64,000 bases of DNA from Stenogyne calaminthoides (GCA_037126765.1 JBBCBC010000026.1:28815698-28879697), one strand, 5' to 3'. Numbered from the stretch's first letter, positions 25,001 to 37,576 are shown. Program-made: numbers and translations. The notes: generated by a model from the letters alone, not told the origin.

Positions 25001-28000
25001 AGTAGGCTTTGTAAAATGAGTGATGTTCCTTTGAGATTTATAAAATGAGGTAGAGTGCAATGTAAATAGTGTTTCTGGTACTTCAGAAAACAGAGGTTGC
25101 GGAAAAGCAACAACATGACTAATATTGTGCATGTTATCTAATTTTATCTCATTTTATGCTTCACTCAGAAAATAGATGTCCGTATTAGTTCTTCAAAAAA
25201 TGGATCATCATGTCACAACTTGAATGTCAAAAAAAATGGATTCGACAATCAAAATAATAGTGAGATACAATTCACTAGATTGACTCATTAATTTATCTAA
25301 GATGTGTTTCTTCTACATTCACTAGAGTTAATTAAATTTCATTCTCATTATGATCTTTCAAATGATAATGTTGGCACAAATATCTTTAAAGATTAACAAG
25401 GAATATTGTTGCACAATATATTGAAATAAATTTATCACTTTTAGAATAAAATTCAAATTAATAAGCCAGCGTCACTAAAAAAAAATCTTAATCCGATTAA
25501 GAAATAATCGGTCTAAATAACTTTAAGACCCAAAGTAAATTTGTCCAAATAAAATGAGGCACTATGCCTTAACAACATTCTTGAAAAATGAGAAATTGAT
25601 AAAGTAAAGTAGTTAAAATCACGAATACCAATTGGTTGGGCAAAGTCCTTGTTGCCATTGAAATCTGCAATCGCGAGGTTAACATCTTTACGATGGTTTG
25701 TCTTCCATATAATGGGTTTCACGTTCTTTAGATTCTCCATGTCTCTTATAATTAATTGCTACTTTGTGCTTGCATGGTAATGGTAACCCTTACCATGGGT
25801 CCCACATCCCGTAACACGTGGTGCATTCATTATTTTCACGTTTTTAGGAATTAACACGTCGTGTCCACTTTCCTTTGGGACTGTTTCTATTGTTCCCTTA
25901 ATAAAGTTAACGTTGGGAATTTTCTTTGTCCCATTATTATTTAAAAGAATTTGGTCATACTTTTCAATTGCTTGTAAGATAGCCCACATCATCAATGAAC
26001 TTGTTGGCTGCCTAATATAACTTGTATCAGGACAAAAGTCTAATTTTGAAAAAATACAAGCCCTATACAAATTTTAGCACTTCACCAGTACTAGTAGCAT
26101 AATAATGGTCATACACGGGACAAAAAAAAAAACACTTCCCTTATTTTCTTATTGAATTTATAAAAGGTGATAGTTCATAAAAATAAGATTTTGATCAATA
26201 AAATCATCCTTTAAAAATGGTTAAAGAAGTATGCATAGCGCCATAAATTTGAAAATATGAAGCAGTTTTTTTTTTTTTTCGAAAAGAAAATATGAAGCAG
26301 TTAAGAACCTAAAGCCTATCAATAAAATCAAAACCGCTATTCATGATTAATAAAATGAAAGTAGGATCATTTTGAGTAGAATGAATTACTTATCAATTTT
26401 GAGTAAAATGATTTACTTTTCAAATTGTGTAGAATAATTTACTTTTCATTCATTATATTCATTAGATGCATCACTTTACATCGTGATAGTTTTTTTTTTT
26501 TCAAGCATATATTGGTTTGCCAACCACTATATGCATTGAAGTAGGGAAGGTGGAGAGAGTTTTACTGTCATATCATCTTCTGTAATTTGCTTTTCACAGA
26601 AAGTAAGACGTGTTTTAAAATGCAACATATCCTTATTTAAAAAAAAAATTGACCCTTTAATAGTCAAGTAAGCAGATTTCATTCCCCTAAACAGTTAGTT
26701 CTGGAAGCAGAGTATTATGCATGTTTATAAAACGTCCCGGTCTCCCACTGTTCTTCGAGTGTTTTCAGTTGAAGGTAATCCTAGCGTAAACTAAGGATTG
26801 ATATGTTGTCTTAAAAATGTAATTAGGACAATTGATTTTGACCTTGTCAGACGGTTCTTTGTCCTTGGGGTTAGTGGATTGTTTGATTGTGAAAAGATAA
26901 TCCTTCACTAAGAAGGTAGTTTCCACATCGAAAACCCAACAATGATATTCAATTTCTTTTGAGCTCAATGTTATAAGTTCAGGTCAAGTTGGTTAAGTCA
27001 TTTATTGCAAATGTGCATAAAAAAACGAATTTTGAGACCAACGGTCACATATTTCGATGCTTTGTGAAAATACTTTATCACATTAATTTATACTCATTTG
27101 TATCACCCATGAATATTCTTTATCATGGAGAAGTAGATCATAAGCTTACATACCCAAATACATCAGGGGAGTTTAAAATATTTGAAAACAGTTTCATCAA
27201 CATAATATATTTTTGTGACTTTACTTGTAAAGATATATACTATGTCATCGATTTCATTAGATGTAAGCAAGTTCAACAAATTTCAATGAATCAAATCAAC
27301 CACAAAAATAAGTATTAAGGGGCAAACAAGAAATTTTACAGAAATCATATTTTCTATAGCAAATAATTCTCAAACCTATACCGCGGCAAGCAATTCTAAT
27401 TGCTGAAATTTAAAAGAGATTAAGCTTCTTTACCAGAGAGGAACCATACGGTAAGGGCTCCTAGTTGTTGGCTTGCATCAAGTGTAGACTCAATAGGAGG
27501 TTCAGGTGCCTGTTTCCTTATTTCATAGATGTAGGTAATTCCTCCAACTTAAATTTATCTCAATGAATAGAGTAACCAATTGAGTCCAATAGAAAATTCA
27601 TCAAAGAAATGGGTTAGCCAAAAGTAAAGAGCAACAAAAATATAGTGTTATAAAAACACCTCATCGCATGGTGCCTTTGAATTTTGATTAGTTGTAAGAT
27701 TCATATCTCAATAACAGACCAATGACTAATAAGAATATGAGTCCAATAACAACAAAATTAGTAAAAATAATAATCATGAATGCATTGATGTAGTATCATG
27801 TCAGACTGCAGTACCAAAGGCTTACCACATTCGTGCTCCATTAATTCTGGATTAAAACCCATAAGGAGCAAATTTAAAAACCAATTCAATATTCTCATGT
27901 CCTGATGAGATATTTTAAATATGCGTACTCATAAAATTAAAAAATATATGGATTTAGTGCAGTGTAAATTTTACCAATCCAAATTTCAATACTTCAACTT

Positions 28001-28582
28001 TAAAGGGTATGGACACATAATATTGGCTGCGCTCAATTCAATTAACACTATTGAGAGAAATAAAATTATGTTAATAGAGCAAAATACATAGCATAAAGGA
28101 AATACCCCATCCTGACTTGAATATTTCATCATATAGATAACAAAATGGATAGAGAACATCATAAAATTCTATAGAATCCCCATTACCTATTCCCGATCTC
28201 AAAAATTAAACATAATATTCAAACCAAAAACATTAACTATAATAAGCACAAATTATCACAAAGGAAAAGAAGTCGGTGGACCCTTTATTTTATTTATTTT
28301 GTGTATGATGGAAAACAACTAATTGAAATCTCCAATTTGCCTAGCACCTCAATTGCTTTAGTGAGATGATAATCCACGCCGTAAAGTATTAAATCAACAA
28401 ACTAATATAATGAAACAGAATACATACCGATTAAAACTCGTGTGGAATCGGTTTATGCGTTCGATTGAATTATCGTTTCTCTGGTGATTATGTACGATTC
28501 TGGCAAAGGAAATTAGGGCTACGATGGCAAGAGATTTTTGGGGGAGACTGTGTACGGGTAGAGCACTTTCGTGTTGATAACG

Positions 28583-28765
28583 TGTTGTAGAATATGCAGA
28601 ATAAAGGACACAGATTTGATGACCGGGTTAAATCGGGAACGACTACGTCTTTGCTGCGTCTTAAGTCGAGAGATTTCACTATATCATCAGCGTATCTAGG
28701 GTTATAGGTATATAAGGAATTACCTAAACTACCCCTCCATCAGTTACTTCTTGATGAAGGCACAT
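28583..28765 (-). repeat. 5' LTR of the copia element, truncated
   Basis: Similar to 21854-22095 (GTTGTAGAATATGCAG start, TCAGTTACTTCTTGATGAAG near the end) but lacking an internal segment and about the last 20 bp. The loss explains why no target duplication can be recognised. Confidence 0.65.
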
Positions 28766-29564
28766 TAAACTTAATTACATTGGTTCAAAAAGAATACCCT
28801 AAAAAGGAATTTGAGATAAAACTCATCTTTTTTAATTTTGATAATCAACTTCAATCCCTCCAAAAACAATATCTATATATAATACTATAAAAAAACTTGA
28901 TAAATAAGATACATAATTTTTTTTTAAATATAATCAAATCAAAACAAATCTCTACACATATATAAACATCAAAATCAAATAATGATACTCATCACATTTT
29001 TTATATATTGACTTGATGCAATTATTTTGTAGTGAGAGCTCTAGACACGGAACAAATCGTGTATTTCATTTTAGTAGTTTTGTGGATTTTAATGCACACA
29101 ACGTGTATCATAAAATATCTATCAATCATTGAAACGAAATACTCTCAAGCCTATTCAAAAAATTACCCAAACAAGAATTCGTTTTGATTAATTATCAAAA
29201 ACCTCATATTAAAGTCAATTCTTTTACTTAATTAACTAGTTCTACAGAAACAATCAATAAAAATATACAAAACACGATCTAATTATACCACAATTTTCCG
29301 TCGAAAAAATAAAATTATACCACAATTTCAGCATGACTTATCTTTCCTGCATTTAGATAAAACTCATCCAGGAGTTTAGTTCAAATTATTCCTTCTTGAA
29401 GAAATTAAACAGCCCCTGTAGAATTATACTAAAAGAAATAAAACTATTTATCTTGAATCTTCAAACTACAAGATTAGGCATTTTGGAATCACTCGTTCAA
29501 AATAAATTTAATTAAAACTGTCAAAATAAATGTAAGATTTGGATCAATTTTCAAAAACACGAAT
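28766..29564. other. Intergenic DNA
   Basis: AT-rich, without a credible gene, RNA or bounded repeat. Confidence 0.45.
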
Positions 29565-30470
29565 ATACAAAATTTAATAATTCTAAAAGAAACGTCTAAA
29601 ATTAATACTCATACTAAATTCAGAAATGTAACCGAAGAGAGAAAGTTAGAGGAAAAACTTATGGACTACAAATTAATCTCTATCTAAATTGATTAGGAAT
29701 TTTAATATATTGACAAAATAAAATAATAAATATATATATATATATATATATTCTTTAAAAAAAATTGCGGATATTACAATTATATAAATTAAAAAAATAA
29801 AAAATTCATAAAAGAAATTTAAAATGTCACTAGTATTTATTTTTTAAATTAATACAAAATACAAGAAAATAGATTAATTTTAATAAAAAAACACCAAAGT
29901 CAATTACATGATACATCACAATTACATATTATTACAACAAAATATAATACTTCAAAATATATAAATAATATATTTATATTAAAAATTTATATTTCATTTG
30001 TTTAGTTATGTTTATGTCTACGAATTAAATTTTGCATGCTTGTTGTGTTTCTTTATTTTATTTCCTATTGTAATTTGCAATTTAAATTCGTAGTATGTAT
30101 GTTGTATTTTCTATTGTATTTTCTAATATAAATTAATTGTATGTACATTTTATTTCATATTGTATTTTACAATTTAAATTATTAATGTTGTTTTACAACT
30201 AATTATATGCTTTCAATTTTTAAATTATTAGAAATTACTAATATTGTCTTAAATAGATACTTATTATAAATCTAAATCAAAATAAAAAATAAAGTAAAAA
30301 TAATACTAAAAATAATAAATTATTCTTATATCATATAAATATTTGATGAAAAATAAAAATAAAATGCAAAAAGTGGGTTGAGCTTAAGTTTGAGTTGCTG
30401 ATAAATTTTGACAAATTTAAGTCCAACTCAAAATTTGTAGTATTTTAACTTTTGAGTCCGAGTTGAAGGG
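29565..30470 (-). mobile_element. DNA-transposon-like repeat X, copy 2 (inverted, longer)
   Basis: 29565-29780 is the inverted counterpart of 18270-18490. The right end near 30470, reverse-complemented, starts CCTTCAACTCGGACTCAAAA, resembling the start of copy 1. It is longer and AT-rich throughout, with no coding region. It interrupts a GATAATTGGTAAGATTAGGA sequence that recurs at 30471, about 30496 and 30641. Confidence 0.45.
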
Positions 30471-31225
30471 ATAATTGGTAAGATTAGGAAGCTTCTTAAT
30501 TGGTAAGATTAGGAAGCTTCTTAGTATTTTAAAAAAGAAAAGAAGAAAAGAAAACCAAAATTTCCGCCTTACACTCTTAGTATTATTTTTAACTAACTAT
30601 AACTTAATATATATTAATATTTAATGTATTATGTCACATGGGATAATTGGTAAGATTAGGAAGCTTCTTAAGTACAACTCCTATCTTTATCTCCATAGTT
30701 GACCGACCCCCCCCCCTCTAATTCTTAAAAGACTCTTAAAATCCACTTTTACACTTCTAACAAGCTTTCACTAAGTATTCAAGGTGATTGAAATCCAAAA
30801 GCTCAATCAAGGTAAGAAAATCAGTAAGCTTGTACGATTTTTATTTAATTATCGGCTAGTTATAAAATTCTGAATTTTTTATTCGGTGTTCTAGTTGAAG
30901 TATTCTGACACATTCTAAAATTTAGTAATTTTTGGGTGTATGGTTTATTAGTTAAAAATCTTGCAAGAAAACTGGTCAGTTTGTGTTATGTTTCGGAAAA
31001 ACGAAGAGGAAAGGACTTTGGGAGAATGTTTTTACATGGTACTTGTTTTTGATAGATTCTATACTTGATCAAGATCATATATGGAAAATGTTGCATTTTA
31101 TTTCGATGTTTTGGTATTTTATTTGGATTTTTGAAGTCTTGTCTATGAAACTGCATGTTCAGTCTCCTGTTCTGGATTCAAGGCTTGATATCTTATACTT
31201 TTGGCTAAGCTATTGGTTAGATTTT

Positions 31226-31635
31226 GGTATAACCTTATTCTATATGATGTTGGGTAGCTACTGTAATATTTGGGAAATTTATTTAAGAGCCAAAGTATTT
31301 TATTTAAATTTTCTAAGTCAAACAGCCTGTTTGAAATTAAAAATTAAAATTTAATTATTCGATTACTTTTATGGAAATTTCAAGTTGTGAACATGTTATA
31401 TATGCCAATATGTCCCTACATGTAATTTTTGGTATAAACTTATTCTATATGATGTTGGGTAGCTACTGTAATATTTGGGGAATTTATTTAAGAGCCAAAG
31501 TATTTTATTTAAATTTTTTAAGTTAAACAGCCTGTTTGAAATTAAAAATTAAAATTTAATTATTCGATTACTTTTATGGAAATTTCAAGTTGTGAACATG
31601 TTATATATGCCAATATGTCTCTACATGTAATTTTT
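31226..31635 (+). repeat. 205-bp tandem duplication inside repeat Y
   Basis: Units 31226-31430 and 31431-31635 both begin GGTATAAMCTTATTC and end CATGTAATTTTT, with only a few differences. The inverted copy at 61.3-62.6 kb has a single unit, so this copy gained the duplication after the two separated. Confidence 0.8.
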
Positions 31636-32154
31636 TGGATTTTTATGAGTAGTCATAGTATTTTTAAAAATTTTTTTAAAAAAAAACCGTTGTGTTATTT
31701 TCAGTAAATGGAAATGTATGTTCAATCAAATCCTTAGAAGTCAACTCCCTATACTTATGTGGTTACTTGTGAATGATATGCTTATGTGTATGTGAAAACC
31801 CTATGGAATGGAGCTTAACGTCCCCGTTGAACTCACGAATGAATCTTCGATAAAACTTAATGATTTCTGAATAAGACTAAATTATGAAACTGTGCTAGGT
31901 GAAGTGTGGCCAGAACTCGGACGTCTACGTTTCGCTCTCATCTCGCATTTATTTTCAAAGAGTTTAACTTTACTTTAAAAGTTCAAAAGGTGGGTGATGC
32001 TATCTGTATTGCAGTTGTTAATGTTACATGGACTGTTAGTGTATTCTACGGTTATCGTTATACAAACTTTTAAAAAATTAAAGACCTTTGGGTTCCATGA
32101 ATACGCGGTATTAGTAAGCCGCTATGATACTACGACCATTGTGTTGACATGAAT

Positions 32155-32510
32155 ATGATATGGGCATCAGAAACTCGTGCATACATAAGGGTATAAGCAT
32201 CAGAAACTCGTGCGTACCTAAGACATAATAGTTGATATGAATATGGTATGGGCATCAGAAACTCGTGCGTACCTAAGGGTATGGGCATCAGAAACTCGTG
32301 CGTACCTAAGGGTATGGGCATCAGAAACTCGTGCATACCTACGACATAATAGTCGATATGAATATCATGAATACGTGGTATTAGTAAGCCGTTATGATAC
32401 TACGACCATTGTGTCGACATGAATATCGGTATGGGCATGAACAACTCGTGCATACCTACGATATAATAGTCGTCATGAATACTTATGGGCATGAACAACT
32501 CGTGCATACG
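32155..32510 (+). repeat. Minisatellite, about 33-bp unit
   Basis: GGGCATCAGAAACTCGTGC, with YATACCTA-type spacers, is repeated about five times, followed by GGGCATGAACAACTCGTGC variants. A longer unit containing GAATAC, TGGTATTAGTAAGCC and ATGATACTACGACC occurs on both sides (about 32097 and 32369). Frames on both strands only translate the repeat. Confidence 0.8.
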
Positions 32511-33022
32511 ATATGTATATATGGTATAATTGATACTAGGATACTGCTAATCTGTGAAACATCATAAGGGTCATTCCACTGAGATTTTTATGTCACACTC
32601 CTACAGTTTTATGTTTTCAGGTTATGATCGAGAGGTAGGAGTTTCTTTCAGAGACACGGAGTTTCCCATACTTATGAAGTTGTTACTGTTAATTATGTGA
32701 TGAAACCTTTTAAATTAAGTCATTTTACCTTTCGAAATTGTTAAACTACTTTACGAGGGTTAAGTTGTTTATGTATCTTTAAAAGATTGTCAAATTTATA
32801 ATTTTACCCTATTTCTCGGTATATGTATTAATTGACTCTCCACTCTTTAATCCAACTGATTTTCAATCTTACTTTACTTTCCGTTGCAAAATGTTAGGCT
32901 AAGCTTTATGGTTTTATTTTAAAAGAAATTTTTAGGCTCAGATTTTTCGTTCACTAAAGTGGCAAACTGGATCTAGAGTGTTTAAGCTGCAAAGGGATTC
33001 ATTCTGGAAACGGGGAGTTACA

Positions 33023-34887
33023 TACTCACCTACAACTTGTGAACGATAACGCTCGCCAATTTCATCTCCTTACCATAAAAGTAGTAACTGAGTACAACAT
33101 GCAGTTAACTTAATTTAATATATTAGGTACTAATTCTTTCATAAATTATTATAAAAAACGTAGATTATACTTGTACCATCAAAGCTTATTATGTGGCTAG
33201 CTACTTTGAAATGAAGATATTCCCTAATATCTTTGATGTTTTGACCAATCTCCCTTTACAACAATTCAGGATATTAAAAGCCTGAAGAAGGGTATGTAAA
33301 TAGCAATCTTAATGTCTCGATAAGTGTATATTTCTGCAATATGATTTACTTCGAAGTCCATGACCTGAACTTTTGACGATTCTAGACTTTTGGATTGATT
33401 TGTACCATCAAAGAGTCTTTGCTGAACCTTTCTAGTATGGCTTGTAGGTACTTCTCTTTGTTTCTATTCTCATTTGCATATTCTTCTGGACCTATTGTTT
33501 TAGGAATAAGAATAAGAACAAAGTGAATAAATCCAAAGGTGAAGTGCAATTATTCTATTTCTTGAAATTATTAATGATATACCTCAATTTTATCTTGGAA
33601 GTTTTTTCTATACTTCAATGATTCAATCTGGTGCCTAAGTGCTACAGCAATGGGGATTTTTTATACAAAATATTTAAGCAATTTTGAAACCCAATAACAT
33701 TATTTTAAAAACCGCAAAAACTGCATATAACTTTTAAATACGGTGTTTCTCTTCAGCTTTTTACAAAAGGAATGCAAGTAGTAGAACAACCTTACTTATG
33801 CAAAAATAAAAGTAAATTCTTACATCTCAAGAGCAACAAAGCTGAAGAGAAATATTATTAAAGTAAATCAGTACCAATAAAAAGTAAATAAAATTTTCAT
33901 TTACAATATTTAGAGCAAAGAACCAATAAACAATAAGATTTTTTTTTTGAAGAAAGGCCAATTGCAATACCTTTATTTTTAGACTCAGGTGCAAATGCAA
34001 CTATTATATCATAAGAGAAAGCAATGATTACCTATTAACTTTGAAGCCCTCGAACCCATAAATATGTAGGACTCCAACAATGCTTTTAACATTGGGATCT
34101 TTCCAATGAAATTGTTTATCTTATCCACAATCCTATCATAATATTTGAGAAGAAGTGTTCTGTTATGCATTGAATTTTCACTCACCAATATACAATCATC
34201 TCATTCTTGAAAATTTAAACTTAAAATGAACATTGAAATCTTACTAACAACTCCATTCTTCCCCACGTCATTTAATATGTACAATAAACATTTAGATTTC
34301 TCCTAGTTTACTATCTGACATATAAATCATTCCTGCTCCAGCATTCTTCAATGCACAAAATCTCAACTCTTAATCCCCTCCATAATTGGTCTCTCTACTG
34401 TCACTTAATCCCAATCCATGTTTCCATTCAAAAAAACAAATTAAATTAGTAAATCTTGCACTCCTCTACTTAGCAAAATACCTAAAGAAAAGACATAGAT
34501 AATAGATTTCTTCAAGCAAATATATACAATACACTAATGAAGTTTATTATATTATGCAAATCTTCATTAACTATCACAATAATGTAGTGCTCAGAGAGCT
34601 CCCCTTCCTCCATTGATCTAACAATTATGATAAAACATGACATGAATCCATTTAAATCTCAAAACAATTTATTCTCCAATTTTATGCAATAAACCAGTGA
34701 CATTTATATGAATGCAACGGTAGATAACATTTCCTCGCCGACACATTTCATCAGTTAATAAGTAGGCTTTAACAATTCAGTAAAAAACATGCGAGGCAGC
34801 CAACTTTGATCATGTGGCAGAACATCTATAGTGTGTGAATCATAGTATTTCATTGAATTATTAGTTCTAGAACAAAATATGGCATAC
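33023..34887. other. Intergenic DNA with faint coding remnants
   Basis: On the minus strand 33340-33470 reads EKYLQAILERF, faintly like a copia reverse-transcriptase fragment. 34050-34150 reads an uninterrupted exon-like stretch followed by a GT donor, with no family I can name. Neither is strong enough to call a gene. Confidence 0.3.
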
Positions 34888-35059
34888 CAGTGACCAGTTG
34901 CACTCGATGTTCAGGTTGAATTCATCTGCATTCGTAAAACAACTAAATATAAATATTAATTTAATCACTTAGTTCCTCTAGACTTTAATATAAATTCTAA
35001 ATTTACCTATCAATCCGTATTTAAAAAGGAAGTTAGCTAATGTCGCAACATCCCAGTAC
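34888..35059 (-). pseudogene. Xylose isomerase gene remnant (two adjacent exons)
   Basis: On the minus strand an exon at 35059-35007 (CAG acceptor before it, GTAAAT donor after it) encodes YWDVATLANFLFKYGLI. The next exon at 34925-34888 (GCAG acceptor, GTATGC donor) continues in phase as DEFNLNIECNWSL. Together they match the conserved plant xylose isomerase segment YDWDVAT...KYGLI.EF.LNIECNHATLSGH. The Asp after the first Tyr is missing, and about 15 nt for HATLS appear deleted, removing part of the substrate-site region. No neighbouring exon was recognised within 2 kb on either side, so this is a fragment. Confidence 0.7.
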
Positions 35060-36122
35060 CTGAAAAGATTTAGATATGTCACATAAGCTCAAATTAATAA
35101 CAATCAGTGTCTGTGTGAAATATAATAGGACATAAGCATAAAAAATAAAGCAATTAGAAAAAGCAAATTTGCATATTCAATTCCAATCATATTTGTCACT
35201 GTTTGTTGCATAGAATCAACTCGGGATGGTAAAATTATCGGCAACAGGGAGTCATTCATCGAAAAGATTCACTATTAATAATAGAATGGTAAAAGCAAGT
35301 CTAGTTGACATAACTCCACTTGTTCCTTTATGAGAAGGAAGAACAATTAATCTGTATTTTTTCATTTTTCAACCAAAAAACATTTTTCCCCTTAGATACT
35401 CATTGAGAAATAATAAAATATAAACATTACAACTTATGAAAAAGCAACATTAGGTTTCAACTTTGCAGCAAAAATAGGTGTAAAGCACCTGAGCAGCAGA
35501 ACATTAAGAGTGTGACTGATTAATAAGAAATATTCAGTCATCTCAATTAGTTAAGATGAAGGACTTTCATTAATACGGTGAACTTAAAATAAAGTACCTT
35601 TACACAAGCAAACAAAAAGTTGAAGAAGCTCACTGTGTACCTGTTTTCAAACTCAATTTTAATAGTGAAAATCACTTATTTTTAAAGTAGGTGAGAGACA
35701 ACTTTTTTGAAAAATAAGTAATTCTAGGGATCCATTAGTGTTCTAAAACATAGCCGATGTCCATTGCGAAAATCAAATACAAAATTTACTACAGCTATGC
35801 CATTTTCCGCCTTTAAACACTTCAACCCCGCAAATCTTCAAAAGATATACACTTTTTCAAAATTAGAAATTCAAACAATTGACTCTTGTAGTGAACCATA
35901 ATTTAGTATTCACAGACATGATGTCATACAACAACAGGATTACTTTTTTAAACAATAAGTTTTACATATAAGGATTTTGAGATCTCATTCTACCTAACAA
36001 TACTTTTCTTAAGGGTATTACTTGTACCTAATTTCAATAAGATCATTTCTTTTTCTGATTAAAAAAATAGTTATAAAAATTGAATCATCACACTCACATA
36101 AGTTAAAGTGTCAACTTATATT
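35060..36122. other. Intergenic DNA
   Basis: No gene or RNA recognised; in particular, no further xylose isomerase exon. Confidence 0.4.
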
Positions 36123-36130
36123 GTCAAAAC

Positions 36131-36517
36131 TAGGGGTGGAGGAAATACCGAAAATATCGGTATACCGCACTTACCGTACCGAAAAATATCGATTTTATTG
36201 AAATTTTTGGTATACCAAAATTTTATCGTACCGAAAATTTCGGTACGATAATGGTATGAAAATATAAAAATTTCGGTATACCGAAATATTTCGGTATATA
36301 TATGAAAAATTTCCGGTATACCGAAAATATTTCCGATATTGAAATTTCGGTACGGTATCGGTATGTAATATTGACATACCGATAATTTCGGTATGGCGAG
36401 ATTTCGATATACCGAATTTTCGGTACGACAACGGTATGACATTTTTCGATATCGAAAATTTCGGTACGGTAACAGTATGACGAGAAAATTTTCTGTATGC
36501 CGTACGGTCCACCCCTA
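36131..36517. mobile_element. hAT-type MITE with internal CGGTA repeats
   Basis: 387 bp bounded by TAGGGGTGGA and its complement TCCACCCCTA, with a perfect 8-bp target duplication GTCAAAAC (36123-36130 and 36518-36525), diagnostic of hAT insertion. The interior is built almost wholly from degenerate repeats of GGTATACCGAAA and TTTCGGTACGGTA. These give overlapping Tyr/Arg/Ile-rich open frames on the minus strand that are repeat translations, not genes. Confidence 0.9.
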
Positions 36518-36525
36518 GTCAAAAC

Positions 36526-37368
36526 TAAAAAGTATGAGAAAGAACTCAACGTGATCGACAAAGTACCAAATCAACTTCAAAAGGATAACATAGATAAACT
36601 GCAACATTTCTCTGACAACAAAAAGGAAAAGAAAAATATAAACAATATGATCAATATCCAAGCATGCAAAGCACCACATATAGACAGGAGTAAGAAACAC
36701 GAAGGTAAACTCAAATGGATCATAGCAACATAAATGTCTCCACAATTCCCTATATATACATTAAAATTGAATTTACTGCGCATCATACATATGTATATTA
36801 AACAATTCTACTAACTCTCATAGACATGAATGTTTATGGCAATGAAAAATTGAAGAATCTTACGACCGTCTTGATGAGTTAATCGGTGTAAGACCCGGCG
36901 CGAAAGATGGAAGCGTTGTGGGCGGATTATATTAATGCCTCCATCAAAGCTTCAAGAACCTTCAAATCCTATCAATTGCAGACTATATGTATAATTAGAT
37001 CCAACGCAGACGTAATTAAAATCAGAAAAAAGAAAGCATCTACAAATTTAAGAACATCAATCTAACAATAATCTTGAACCCATTAATATTAGACGCGGCA
37101 ACCCTGTTTCATACGAATAACCTGTGATAATAAAACAGAAATTAGAAAAACCCACAAAGGAGAAGAGAAGACGAAGAATTTAACATATTCTAATAACCTG
37201 TGATAAACAATTTTTTATTTTTTTTTAGAAAAATCCACAAAGGAGAAGAGAAGAAGATGAAGAATTTGAACAAATTCTAAACCACAGTAAAAGAAAAGAA
37301 AATAGGTGGAAGGGCGGTTGGGAAAAATGATAAATTAAAAAATATGGCAACCATTTGATAAAATATAT
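36526..37368. other. Intergenic DNA with a small tandem duplication
   Basis: A roughly 75-bp segment containing CCTGTGATAA and CCACAAAGGAGAAGAG occurs twice (about 37121 and 37198). A plus-strand stretch starting at 36907 (MEALWADYINASIK...) is open for about 50 codons without a recognised family. Confidence 0.35.
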
Positions 37369-37380
37369 AGATTAGAAATA

Positions 37381-37564
37381 ACCAGGTGGCCTAAGCCACC
37401 TGGACACTGGACTTATCAATTGAGTGGGAGACCCAGGTTTGATTTCCTTTGGGAACGAATTGGAGTATGGGAGTTATAAGGTGGCTTGATGAATTTATGG
37501 AATGTTTGGGGTTGGTGTAATAACTACTAACATCTAACAACTAACTTTTTCGATAAAAAAAAAA
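37381..37564 (+). mobile_element. SINE retrotransposon with 12-bp target duplication
   Basis: A tRNA-like head contains an A-box-like TGGCCTAAGCC and a B-box GGTTTGATTTCC (37436-37447). The body is followed by a 3' poly-A tail. The insertion is flanked by AGATTAGAAATA on both sides (37369-37380 and 37565-37576), a target duplication typical of LINE-mobilised SINEs. The intact duplication suggests a fairly recent insertion. Confidence 0.8.
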
Positions 37565-37576
37565 AGATTAGAAATA

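Larger units (their letters stand above)
19010..27342 (+). repeat. Large inverted duplication, arm 1 (XTH copy A plus copia remnant)
   Basis: This arm is repeated in reverse orientation at 50847-60070. Similarity starts at a poly-T tract, runs through the XTH promoter, all exons and introns, the 3' flank and the decayed copia element, and stops abruptly near 27342 within sequence after AAGGGGCAAACAAGAAATTTTAC. Proteins deduced from the two arms differ at only a few residues. About 0.9 kb present in arm 2 (about 57510-58410) is missing here. Confidence 0.85.
21854..28765 (-). mobile_element. Decayed Ty1/copia retrotransposon, minus strand
   Basis: LTRs bracket it at 21854-22095 and 28583-28765. 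The minus-strand interior shows copia pol order: integrase-like sequence (about 24.2-24.7 kb, with an FxxCHxNE-type stretch) followed by reverse transcriptase (23310-23498, with FRYLVSLIVSKELEMQQM and VVTAYLYGDL). All frames are broken by stops and shifts. Behind the 5' LTR, TTATCAACACGAAAGTGC is a likely primer-binding region. The interior is longer than a usual copia element, and 25.5-27.3 kb holds frames (25513-26070, 26765-26968) that I cannot place in gag-pol, so a nested insertion is possible. Not mobile by itself. Confidence 0.75.
30520..33022 (+). mobile_element. LTR-like repeat Y, copy 1
   Basis: 30525-32091 matches 61268-62625 in inverted orientation. The end near 33022 (CGGGGAGTTACA) and the start of copy 2 (TGTAATACCCCG) together look like the TG...CA ends of a Ty3-type LTR. 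The element contains a 205-bp tandem duplication and a minisatellite. An open frame at 30983-31354 is Trp/Phe/Leu-rich and has no recognised homologue; it is likely a chance frame. Confidence 0.5.

Noticed and set aside
30983..31354. 123-codon Trp/Phe-rich frame
   Set aside because: It sits inside repeat Y and is broken in the inverted copy, so it is not under selection as a protein.
32130..32422. Regular direct repeats that might suggest a CRISPR-like array
   Set aside because: The repeats are adjacent and variable, without unique spacers, in a plant genome; they form a minisatellite.
36116..36561. Three overlapping open frames of about 105-112 codons on the minus strand
   Set aside because: They are translations of the CGGTA repeats inside the hAT MITE.
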